From the NCBI GenBank assembly GCA_023140175.1, contig JAGLMD010000019.1:1-33377 (forward strand): a stretch of DNA of 33,377 nucleotides, written 5' to 3'. Positions within the stretch are counted from its first letter, which is position 1; the number at the start of each line of letters is the position of its first letter. The stretch comes from Nanobdellota archaeon. GTDB taxonomy: Archaea; Nanobdellota; Nanobdellia; Woesearchaeales; WJIZ01. Shown here piece by piece: positions 18,037-26,468 of the stretch. Under the pieces are notes generated by a model that saw only the letters and a list, made by a program, of their open reading frames with translations, made no database searches and had not been told where the DNA came from. Position numbers and translations under genes: made by a program.

Positions 18037-19014
18037 ATGAAAGAGCATAAGATAAAACAAATTATTTGGACTTTAGGGTCACTTTTACTTACGATTTCTT
18101 TATTCTTAGGTGTGCCTATGATAACAACAGATGTTATAGGGGCTAATCGCACAAATGAGACAGTTGTGACTAAAGTATGGGTATGGAACACAGAACCAAA
18201 TATAACTCTCGTTGAGATAAGCCCCAGCTCTATAAGCCTTAATCCGGGGGGTACATTCAGGGTAAACTGTACAGCATATATTTGGGATTATAATGGCTGG
18301 CAGGACATAAACTTCACAAATGCTACATTTTATCACGCTGGTACCAGCAAAAATCATTATGAGGATGATAACAATAACCACTATACTGCAAATTCAACTG
18401 CCTGCAACTGCACAGATGCAGGTGATGCTGACGGCACCAATATAACATGCCTATGTGTATTTGATATCTGGTACTATGCAGATAATGGAACCTGGATATG
18501 TAATGTAAGCGCATATGACAACGGCGGAAATGCCACAACGCGTATTCATAATTTTAATAGTACAAATTATGCCTCTGCCACAATACTCGAGATTATAGGC
18601 ATTAACACTGTTAACGAAATAGACTTTGGCAACCTGTCTGTTACAGAAACATCTAATTCTATTGTAGCTAATGTAACTAACTGGGGTAATGTCCCTATTA
18701 ATGTAAGCATAAGGGGCTGGGGAGGATCCAGCGAAAATGTCACAAATGCAGGTAATTTTGATATGCTGTGTGATTATGGCAATATCTCCCATGGATATGA
18801 AAGATACAGCGGAAATAATATCTCCTGGGATGATATGTTCAATGTATCAAACACATCAATACAGCTCCCTCATTTTTGGCTGCCTGTAAGAACTAACGAT
18901 GATTTCAACACTAATGATACCAATAACACATTTTGGAGAATACAAATCCCCCCAACAATAGGCGGATTTTGCAACGGAACTGTAATGTTTAGCGCTATAG
19001 ATAGAACAATATAA
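18037..19014 (+). CDS. Secreted 'B-family' protein B1 (325 aa)
   Basis: Hydrophobic N-terminus and VIGA-N cleavage-like site; 'VTKVWVWNTEPNI', 'CLCVFDIWYYADNGTWICNVSAYDNGGNATTRIH', 'VNVTNWGNVPINVSIRGWGG', 'FWRIQIPPTIGGFCNGTVMFS'. Paralogue of 19940-20917. Confidence 0.88.
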   Translation: MKEHKIKQIIWTLGSLLLTISLFLGVPMITTDVIGANRTNETVVTKVWVWNTEPNITLVEISPSSISLNPGGTFRVNCTAYIWDYNGWQDINFTNATFYHAGTSKNHYEDDNNNHYTANSTACNCTDAGDADGTNITCLCVFDIWYYADNGTWICNVSAYDNGGNATTRIHNFNSTNYASATILEIIGINTVNEIDFGNLSVTETSNSIVANVTNWGNVPINVSIRGWGGSSENVTNAGNFDMLCDYGNISHGYERYSGNNISWDDMFNVSNTSIQLPHFWLPVRTNDDFNTNDTNNTFWRIQIPPTIGGFCNGTVMFSAIDRTI

Positions 19015-19049
19015 GAAATGTTTAGCTAAATGCGATTGAAATGGTATAT

Positions 19050-19066
19050 ATGGCTAAAAAAGCCAT
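19050..19066 (+). other. Perfect 6-bp hairpin upstream of A2
   Basis: atggct-aaaaa-agccat. Confidence 0.4.
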
Positions 19067-19092
19067 TTATCGAAATAAAAAAATTAATGTAA

Positions 19093-19869
19093 GTGAAAAT
19101 GGAAAAAAAACGTAATTTCAGAATTGGCTCACTAGTAATCTTGCTCTTATTTATCATGATAGCAATCAGCCATGTCTATGCTATACCTACAGATCCCACT
19201 GCTACTTATATATCTAATAGTACAAAAACCTCTGCACCCGGCCTAATGGTAAATACAACAGGTAATAATTCAATTACCTCAGATGCTAAAGACCAGGCAG
19301 GTAGTTTCATATTTACAATAAGGCTCACAGGCGAAACCCAGAATGATAGATGGAAAGCTTATGTAGGAAATGTTTCTGGTAATTTTGTTTTGGATGATGC
19401 CGAAGGATACAGCCTATATAGCTGGAACATTAAAACAAGTATAGGCGGCGAAGTCTATGCCACAAGGACTAATGGAAGCATCGATTGGACAAGTATGAAT
19501 TGTTCCAACAGCACACACATAACCAATGAAGAAATAGCTATGAGCCATACTAATAATCCTGATGATAATATCTCCAGAACATTTAACGGAACAAATAATA
19601 GCCTAATTTATGTCGGCAGCTTATTGATTCCGGCAGACACATGCCCTACCACAAACATATATGTGAATAGTACAGTCCCAAGTAATGACGAATTTGAAGA
19701 AGTATTATTGTTTGATGGAAGTAATTTGGTGTATACAACTATTATTGAAGATAATAAAGAAGGTTATCGTAACGGCTCAACATATGACTTCCAGATGATT
19801 TTGCCTGAAAAAGGAACAGCAGGTTGGGCGCAATCAACTCCTTATTACTTTTTTGTCGAATTGACTTAG
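19093..19869 (+). CDS. Secreted A-family protein A2 (256-258 aa; GTG 19093 or ATG 19099 start)
   Basis: Same family signature as A1: 'WKAYVGNVSGNFVLDDAEGYSLYSW...GEVYATRTNGSIDWTSMNCS...FEEVLLFDGSNLVYTTIIEDNKEGY...YDFQMILPEKG..GWAQSTPYYFFVELT*'. Confidence 0.87.
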   Translation: MKMEKKRNFRIGSLVILLLFIMIAISHVYAIPTDPTATYISNSTKTSAPGLMVNTTGNNSITSDAKDQAGSFIFTIRLTGETQNDRWKAYVGNVSGNFVLDDAEGYSLYSWNIKTSIGGEVYATRTNGSIDWTSMNCSNSTHITNEEIAMSHTNNPDDNISRTFNGTNNSLIYVGSLLIPADTCPTTNIYVNSTVPSNDEFEEVLLFDGSNLVYTTIIEDNKEGYRNGSTYDFQMILPEKGTAGWAQSTPYYFFVELT

Positions 19870-19939
19870 AGAAATAGTTGACTAAAGTATTAGCATGTAT
19901 TAAACGCAAACGAGATTGAAAGAGAAAGTATGAATGTAA

Positions 19940-20917
19940 ATGAAAAAGAGCAAGATAAAACAAATTATTTGGATTTTAGGATCATTTTTACTTGTGATTT
20001 CTTTATTCTTAGGTGTGCCCATGATAACAACAGATGTTATAGGAGCTAATCGCACAAATGAATCTGCAGTGACTAAAGTATGGGTATGGAACACAGAACC
20101 CAATATAACAAGCATGGTTGTAAGCCCGAGCCCCATTGACCTTACCCCTGGAAACGTGACTATAGTCACCTGCACAGCATATGTTTGGGATTACAATGGC
20201 TGGCAGGACGTAACTATTGTAAAATCCTCATTCTATGATATAAATGAAGGAGATGGCACAACAGCCGATAAGAACTATAGATATCTCAATTCAACATGCG
20301 GAAATTGCACATCAGCTGATAGTTCAGGAACTAATGCGTCCTGCAGCTGTCAATTTGGAGTTTGGTATTTTGCAAATAATGGAACATGGGAATGCAATAT
20401 GACTATTCGCGATAGAGGAGGCAACGCTACAACACGTATCCACCTCTTTAATGATACAATGCAATCCGGCAGTATAATATTGAACAGCATATTGGGGGTT
20501 GATATAAGTGAAGGAGTAATAGACTATGGCAATTTATCTGTTACAGAGCTGTCTGATCCCGAATCAGTCAATATAACTAACTGGGGCAATGTGCCAATTA
20601 ACATAAGTGTACGTGAGTGGGGCGGAACTGAGGAAAGCGAAACAAATGTAGGCAATTTCTCTATGTTATGTGACTATGGTAATATCACGCATGGTTACCA
20701 AAGGTATAGTACTAGTAACTTTACTGATTACACCAATATGACGAATGTGACAAACACATCAACAGTCATCCCTAATTGGAACTTGCCTGTAAGAACTAAT
20801 GATACCCATATCGGAAAAGATAGAAACCAAACATTTTGGAGAATAAAAATACCATTAACAGTTGGTGGATTTTGCAACGGAACTATAATGTTTAGCGGAA
20901 CAGAGTATTACAACTAA
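19940..20917 (+). CDS. Secreted B-family protein B2 (325 aa)
   Basis: Same length as B1; first ~50 codons nearly identical at DNA level to B1. Confidence 0.88.
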   Translation: MKKSKIKQIIWILGSFLLVISLFLGVPMITTDVIGANRTNESAVTKVWVWNTEPNITSMVVSPSPIDLTPGNVTIVTCTAYVWDYNGWQDVTIVKSSFYDINEGDGTTADKNYRYLNSTCGNCTSADSSGTNASCSCQFGVWYFANNGTWECNMTIRDRGGNATTRIHLFNDTMQSGSIILNSILGVDISEGVIDYGNLSVTELSDPESVNITNWGNVPINISVREWGGTEESETNVGNFSMLCDYGNITHGYQRYSTSNFTDYTNMTNVTNTSTVIPNWNLPVRTNDTHIGKDRNQTFWRIKIPLTVGGFCNGTIMFSGTEYYN

Positions 20918-20926
20918 AGGATCAAA

Positions 20927-21118
20927 ATGGCAGACAAAAGTGTATTCGAGGAATTTGTTGGAAAAGAAGTGAAGGCCCCTTACAGAGACGGAACTCAGTT
21001 CAGGATAGCACGAGGCAAATTAGACTCTATTGTAAATGGTTTTATAAAAATAAAAGGAAAATTAGGCACGATAATAATCAATGAAAAGAACATAGAGAAG
21101 ATGTCTTTGTTGAAATAG
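20927..21118 (+). CDS. Small (63 aa) Sm-like / small beta-barrel protein, paralogue 2
   Basis: FEEFVGKEVKAPYRDGTQFRIARGKLDSIVNGFIKIKGKLGTIIINEKNIEKM; very similar to 15628-15837. Confidence 0.75.
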   Translation: MADKSVFEEFVGKEVKAPYRDGTQFRIARGKLDSIVNGFIKIKGKLGTIIINEKNIEKMSLLK

Positions 21119-21126
21119 GGTCTATA

Positions 21127-21133
21127 TTTTTTT
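21127..21133 (+). terminator. T-tract terminator after second Sm-like gene
   Basis: T7 run just downstream of the stop codon. Confidence 0.35.
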
Positions 21134-21185
21134 AGAGATTATAAAATATAATTTCAGCACTGCCATTACTTACATAACGAGTATT

Positions 21186-21644
21186 ATGACAGAAGAAAGT
21201 TGCGTATTAATTGGAAACAATATTAATTCTCCTAATCATAAAAATATATACATTCCGCTTTCTATATTTAATAATTTCCATTTAAGCGCCCTTGAAACAA
21301 TTACAAAGTATATGAAAGAAGAGTTGGGCTTAAGCTATAGGGAAATTTCATTTCTTATCAACAGAAATGAGAGAACAATATGGGGCTCTTACAATAATTC
21401 TAGAAGAAAAATGCAGGAAAGTTTCTCTATAGAACAATCAAAATTTTTCATTCCATTCGATATACTCAAAGACAGGTCATTAAGCATACTTGAGGCAGTC
21501 ACAGAATATCTCAAAGAAGAGTTTAATCTTAGGTATTGCGAAATTGCGGCTTTATTGAATAGGGATGATAGGACTATTTGGACCGTCTATAACAGGGCCA
21601 AAAAAAAGCGGAGAAGAAAAAACTATGAAGAAATGTTATCATAA
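21186..21644 (+). CDS. Tandem-HTH DNA-binding protein (two sigma-region-4-like / wHTH-like units)
   Basis: Two units: 'IPLSIFNNFHLSALETITKYMKEELGLSYREISFLINRNERTIWGSYNNSRRK' and 'IPFDILKDRSLSILEAVTEYLKEEFNLRYCEIAALLNRDDRTIWTVYNRAKKK'. Confidence 0.75.
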   Translation: MTEESCVLIGNNINSPNHKNIYIPLSIFNNFHLSALETITKYMKEELGLSYREISFLINRNERTIWGSYNNSRRKMQESFSIEQSKFFIPFDILKDRSLSILEAVTEYLKEEFNLRYCEIAALLNRDDRTIWTVYNRAKKKRRRKNYEEMLS

Positions 21645-22353
21645 ATTTCAGATTAGTGCACTAATTATCATGGCATTGATAGTCACACTAGTAATCCCAG
21701 AAGTAGTTTCACTTCCAAGTGCACCATCTGTAACTTCGCATGGCAATGAGACTGCACCCCTAACAACAGGCATTGGAATCAATACATCTGGCGGCTCTAT
21801 AACAACAATGGTTCTTAACGTAACAACCCAAAATTTAAGATGGAAAGCATATGTAGGAAATGTTACAGGATCTTTAGTACTTGACGACGCCGGCAGTTAC
21901 ACCATATATGACTGGGACATGATAAGCATATTAGGAGAAATCTATGCTACCAGATCTCCTTCATCCATAAGCTGGCCGGATATTAACTGTTCCACAGCTG
22001 TAAATATAACCAACGAAGAGATATATCTATACCATACATCTAATCCGAATGACAACATCTCTACTACATTTGCAGTAAAAAGCCATGCTGCATTCTACAC
22101 AGGCAATGTAAAAATAGATGCAGATAATTGCTTCTCATTGCATACATATGTAAATGACACAAACCAGGATGCTGCTTTCGAGGAATTTTTGCTTCACGAC
22201 GGAAACAATATGATATATACTACTATAATTGAAGAAGATATCCCTGGCTACGCACCAAATGAGACCTTCGACTTCCAGATGATTTTACCGGAAAATGGCC
22301 TGGCTAATTGGACATCCTCAACAGCTTATTACTTTTATGTTGAGCTGACATAA
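21625..22353 (+). CDS. Secreted A-family protein A3 (242 aa)
   Basis: Start moved from 21565 to ATG 21625 (MKKCYHKFQISALIIMALIVTLV...) on the basis of the signal peptide; overlaps the HTH gene end by 20 nt; ends 'TAYYFYVELT*'. Confidence 0.85.
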   Translation: MKKCYHKFQISALIIMALIVTLVIPEVVSLPSAPSVTSHGNETAPLTTGIGINTSGGSITTMVLNVTTQNLRWKAYVGNVTGSLVLDDAGSYTIYDWDMISILGEIYATRSPSSISWPDINCSTAVNITNEEIYLYHTSNPNDNISTTFAVKSHAAFYTGNVKIDADNCFSLHTYVNDTNQDAAFEEFLLHDGNNMIYTTIIEEDIPGYAPNETFDFQMILPENGLANWTSSTAYYFYVELT

Positions 22354-22392
22354 ATGATGATTACAAAAAACAAAAAATTGGAGCTGATATAA
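22354..22392 (+). CDS. Possible 12-codon mini-ORF MMITKNKKLELI* between A3 and the Cys-rich gene
   Basis: ATG immediately after the A3 stop; lies in a 39/40-bp imperfect tandem duplication of the stop/start junction. Confidence 0.25.
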   Translation: MMITKNKKLELI

Positions 22393-22393
22393 A

Positions 22394-25300
22394 ATGATGA
22401 ATACAAATAAAAAAATAATGATAATGGCAGCCGTTCTGATTATCTTAGTAACCATAACCACAACATCTATACTAAGAAAGGAAAATGAAGAAAAAATAGA
22501 AATGATATCATCTATGGTTAAAAAAGCAGAAGATTCGATTAAAAATAATGGCATATTAGAACTGAATAATATACAATATCCTAAATCTGATAATATCCTG
22601 GTTGAAGTATATTATAAAGAAAGCTGCTGCCTGAAGAAGATAAAAGACATTGCAGATAAATTTGAAGGCGTAAAAATAGAGAAAATAGAGAAAACACAAA
22701 AAATAGAAAATCTGCCGGATAACATTAAAACTATGGGGAGCATTATTGAATTTCCTGTTGTCATATTAAAAGAAAAAGATAAGAGAGAAGAAAGAATAAT
22801 CGCGGGCATATCTGCCTGTTCTGAAAAAATATTAACTTACACAATATGCGATTCAATAAATAATCCTCCGATACACTGTAGCAAGAGTATATTTGCCAGA
22901 ACGAAAGTCAAGAATCCGGCACTAAGGCTGGCAGAAGACAAAGAATGTTATGAAAATTGTTTTGTCGAATATAATAACAATAACAATATTATAAATCAGT
23001 TATGGCATGGCCCGCCGTGCAAAAGAATTGAAGGTTATACCGAAGGAATAAGTAAGATAGTAACAAAAGAATGTCTGGGAAAATCATGTAAAAGTGATAG
23101 CGAAGATAGGGCTTGCTGTAATAAAGATAATTGTGTATACCAAAATAAATGCTATAACGAAAGAAAAATATATGATGTAGATAGTGACGGCCAAAAAGAA
23201 GTATGCACTCCGTATGAGGATAATTCTATCTGGATAGACCCGGATAAATCTGAATCTGTATGTTCTTTTGCAAAATATAATTGGCTTGACTGTAAGCCAA
23301 AAACAGAATGCATAAATGGAATAAATAAGATTGGGGGGAAACAGGACGGCCTTTGTTGCGGCGATGATGAAGGAGAATTTTTCACAGAATGTAAAGGAGA
23401 AATATGCCAAAAAGAGAGCCTTGCCTGCTGCAATGCAGGCCAATGCGTCTTTGAAAACAAATGCTATAACACGGGTTGTAGAGCCCTCAAAACAGATACC
23501 GGAACTAAGAAAGCATATTGTGATGGCAGAAGAAATACATGGATTGACCTTGATAAAAATGAACAATACTGCAAAAAATGCCTGGGGCCGAAATCCTGGT
23601 CCGGTTATTTCTGTTGTGGTGACGATAAAAATGAGGGGCGCTACTATGATGAACTAATGATTAATAATGGGTCAACGAAAAAAGGAACAGGAATCATCTT
23701 TTGCACAAATAAAAAATCGCAGTGTATAAGCCCGGCTAATGGAGACATAGTGCCAAATGGATGTTATAGCATCACTGAAACTGAAACAAATATTAGTGAA
23801 AGGTACTACTGTAAAAAGGGGGAATGGTATGACACCGACTTAAATAAAGGATATTGTGAAGAATGCGGCTTTAACTGGATTGCTGATAGAGAAGAAAATA
23901 ATTGCTGCGGAAATAACGAGAAAGAGTATTTTACAATAGGAAAAGATGGAACATCTGCATGCTGCAATTCAAGTGCATCTCCAGTTAATAATGGAAAATG
24001 CTGCTATTATCATGCATGTGGAAATGGCATATTAGAAGGAACAGAGAAATGTGAGCCGACAAATACCAATAATAATATACACTGCACTCAAACAACAGAA
24101 ACATGTTTTAAAGAAAAATTAGGTACAAGAGATGGGTTCGGAGATTGTGATAGTGCTTGTGGATGCCAATATGACGAGTTTAGTTATAGTTGCACAAAAG
24201 GAAAATGTAATGCAGAATGCAATAATGATAAAGATTGCAATGAAGAGAATACTTGCAATATGAATAATTGTAAATGCGAAAAACAGAAGATTTCCAATTT
24301 ATCAGGAAGATGCCCCCATAAAGTGCATATAAAAACCAACAAAAAAAAGGTTTATATAAATGAAACAATTATAATTGAGATTAACATATACGATAAGAAT
24401 AATAAAACAATGCCGAGTGTAGAATTCTGGCTGGATATAATAGTGGATAATGAAATAATTGGTGCATCTTTATATTCCACAGGCCTAAATGGAAAATATA
24501 CTATTAAAAGATTAATTGGAAAGAATTCATATTCCGGATTATTTAGATTTGTAGTAAAAGTCACGCATGAAAATTGCAATCCGGTAGGAGATTCTGTATC
24601 AGTAGAATTTATTACCCAGCCATCGGCTGCAGATAAAAAAAGAAAATTAACAGAAAAAATAAAAAGAGAGATTATTGAAAAATGGAAGATAGAAAAAATA
24701 AATTTTGAACAGCCCATATGCGGAAATAGTGAGATTGAGATTGGGGAAATATGCGAAGGAAACTCTGTATGCAGGGCTTCTTTAGGCTGCGATTACACAA
24801 CAAATAAATATGATATTATAGAATATTGTAATAATTGCAATTGCCCGGAGGACAGGTGGTCTGAACCAAACAGCAATAACTACTGCAAAAATTGCAGGCA
24901 TTGTGGTGACAATATACTTAATTGCGATGAATTATGTGATAATGAGACAATTTATGCAGGAAATATGTGCGAAAATGATGCATTATATGAGAGATTTAGT
25001 GTCTGCACAGGTTGTGATAGCTATGAGAACATTACTTCAGAAATCCTTGCAGATAACTGCTCTTGTGATTGTCCAGAAACACCGGAAGATAATTGTATTG
25101 ATGGAAATTATATATCATATCCAGAAAACCATTTTGCCGGATGCCATGGCGATGAATGCAACGAATGTAAATGTGAAGATATATATAAAAAGGATACAAA
25201 TAAAGATAATATAGAAGACAAATGTGGTCCGGAAATTTGCGGCAATAGGTTTGATGATAATGACAATGGCATCATAGATGAAAAAGAATGCATATGGTTC

Positions 25301-25795
25301 TACTGTTCACAATGCGGCCATGATCTATTTAATATTTGTGATAAAGAAGAATGCCGGGAATACAAAGAAGGCTGCTTTTTTGAAGAAGCCTTTTTTGATT
25401 ATGGTTTTTGTTCCAGCTGCTCTTTATTGGGCAGTTGTGAAGATTATTATTACGATAAAGAAAGGTGCATAAAAGATCCCTGCAATTTCAACTCATGTCT
25501 CTGGAATAATATCACATGTTGTACAGATACAGATAAAGACAATATATGTGGCTATAATGACAATTGTCCAAATATTTTTAATCCATTACAGGAAAATAAA
25601 GACGGGGACAGCAGAGGCAGTAAATGTGATCTCTGTGATAATGAGCCATATTTATTTTACCCGCAGGAATATAAAGAAACAATATGCAACGACAGTATAG
25701 ATAATGATTGCGATTACCTGACTGACTGTGAAGATAAAGACTGTTTCACACAATGCATTAATATTTCCATAGGTGCTGTTAATGAAAGCAAATAG
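22394..25795 (+). CDS. N-terminally anchored, extremely Cys-rich extracytoplasmic protein (1133 aa) with a possible thioredoxin-fold segment near the N-terminus
   Basis: Single N-terminal TM; 'VEVYYKESCCLKKIKDIADKFEGVKIEKI...EFPVVIL'; repeated 'CC..(D/N)xCVxxxKCYN...WIDxDKxxxxC' and 'CCGxDxxE' modules; 'DNCPNIFNPLQENKDGDSRGSKCD' resembles a thrombospondin type-3 repeat. Confidence 0.85.
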   Translation: MMNTNKKIMIMAAVLIILVTITTTSILRKENEEKIEMISSMVKKAEDSIKNNGILELNNIQYPKSDNILVEVYYKESCCLKKIKDIADKFEGVKIEKIEKTQKIENLPDNIKTMGSIIEFPVVILKEKDKREERIIAGISACSEKILTYTICDSINNPPIHCSKSIFARTKVKNPALRLAEDKECYENCFVEYNNNNNIINQLWHGPPCKRIEGYTEGISKIVTKECLGKSCKSDSEDRACCNKDNCVYQNKCYNERKIYDVDSDGQKEVCTPYEDNSIWIDPDKSESVCSFAKYNWLDCKPKTECINGINKIGGKQDGLCCGDDEGEFFTECKGEICQKESLACCNAGQCVFENKCYNTGCRALKTDTGTKKAYCDGRRNTWIDLDKNEQYCKKCLGPKSWSGYFCCGDDKNEGRYYDELMINNGSTKKGTGIIFCTNKKSQCISPANGDIVPNGCYSITETETNISERYYCKKGEWYDTDLNKGYCEECGFNWIADREENNCCGNNEKEYFTIGKDGTSACCNSSASPVNNGKCCYYHACGNGILEGTEKCEPTNTNNNIHCTQTTETCFKEKLGTRDGFGDCDSACGCQYDEFSYSCTKGKCNAECNNDKDCNEENTCNMNNCKCEKQKISNLSGRCPHKVHIKTNKKKVYINETIIIEINIYDKNNKTMPSVEFWLDIIVDNEIIGASLYSTGLNGKYTIKRLIGKNSYSGLFRFVVKVTHENCNPVGDSVSVEFITQPSAADKKRKLTEKIKREIIEKWKIEKINFEQPICGNSEIEIGEICEGNSVCRASLGCDYTTNKYDIIEYCNNCNCPEDRWSEPNSNNYCKNCRHCGDNILNCDELCDNETIYAGNMCENDALYERFSVCTGCDSYENITSEILADNCSCDCPETPEDNCIDGNYISYPENHFAGCHGDECNECKCEDIYKKDTNKDNIEDKCGPEICGNRFDDNDNGIIDEKECIWFYCSQCGHDLFNICDKEECREYKEGCFFEEAFFDYGFCSSCSLLGSCEDYYYDKERCIKDPCNFNSCLWNNITCCTDTDKDNICGYNDNCPNIFNPLQENKDGDSRGSKCDLCDNEPYLFYPQEYKETICNDSIDNDCDYLTDCEDKDCFTQCINISIGAVNESK

Positions 25796-26468
25796 AAAAA
25801 TATCTGAGAAAACAATAGCAATAATTGTATTGATAGCTGCAATTATATTTATCACGGTAATTCCTTTCGAGACCCTTGTAGGCAAGCCATCTATATTAGG
25901 CGCAGTAATTACAAAGGTATATGTTAGGCCAATAGAAGTAGACAATACATGTAATATTACATTAGGTGAAAACTGGAATCTAATTTGTATTGCATGTCAG
26001 CCAGAAAATAAATCAGTAGATTCTGTACTAAAAAATATAAGTGAAAACTATACCTCAATCCATACATACGATGCCTCTGACACTATAGATCATTGGAAAA
26101 GCCATAATCCAGATATGCCATCATGGGTTATTCAGGATCTTGCCGCAATAAATGAAAAAAGCGGCTATTGGATAAACATGGATCACAACAGTAGTTTAAG
26201 GGTAAATGGCGTGATATCATCTCCAAATAATATACCCCTGATACAAGGATGGAATCTTATTGGTTATCCTGCAGATGAGTCCAAAAGCCCGGAAAATGCA
26301 TTCTCGGGCATAAGTGGAAGCTATTCCATAGTTTGGAGATATAATACCAGTACAGGTACATATCCTTACTATGATCCAAATCTGGCTGGTGGAACCATAA
26401 AGACAATAACCAAGGATAGAGGATATTGGATAAACATGACAATAGGTGGTACTTTATGGATAACATAA
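25782..26468 (+). CDS. Membrane-anchored protein with duplicated GWNLIGYP/GYWINM-type domain
   Basis: ATG 25782 preferred over GTG 25773; overlaps the upstream stop. Two units: 'ITLGENWNLICIACQ...SGYWINM' and 'IPLIQGWNLIGYPADE...RGYWINM'. Confidence 0.75.
   Translation: MKANRKISEKTIAIIVLIAAIIFITVIPFETLVGKPSILGAVITKVYVRPIEVDNTCNITLGENWNLICIACQPENKSVDSVLKNISENYTSIHTYDASDTIDHWKSHNPDMPSWVIQDLAAINEKSGYWINMDHNSSLRVNGVISSPNNIPLIQGWNLIGYPADESKSPENAFSGISGSYSIVWRYNTSTGTYPYYDPNLAGGTIKTITKDRGYWINMTIGGTLWIT

Noticed and set aside
15906-22353. Type IV pilin-like (class III signal peptide) proteins
   Set aside because: A and B proteins have ordinary cleavable signal peptides with AxA-like sites, and no prepilin peptidase, ATPase or TadC-like gene is in the window.
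23331-23657. 108-aa + strand ORF inside the Cys-rich gene, and similar internal ORFs (24903-25214, 25278-25472)
   Set aside because: Out-of-frame ORFs inside a well-supported long CDS with repeated Cys modules.
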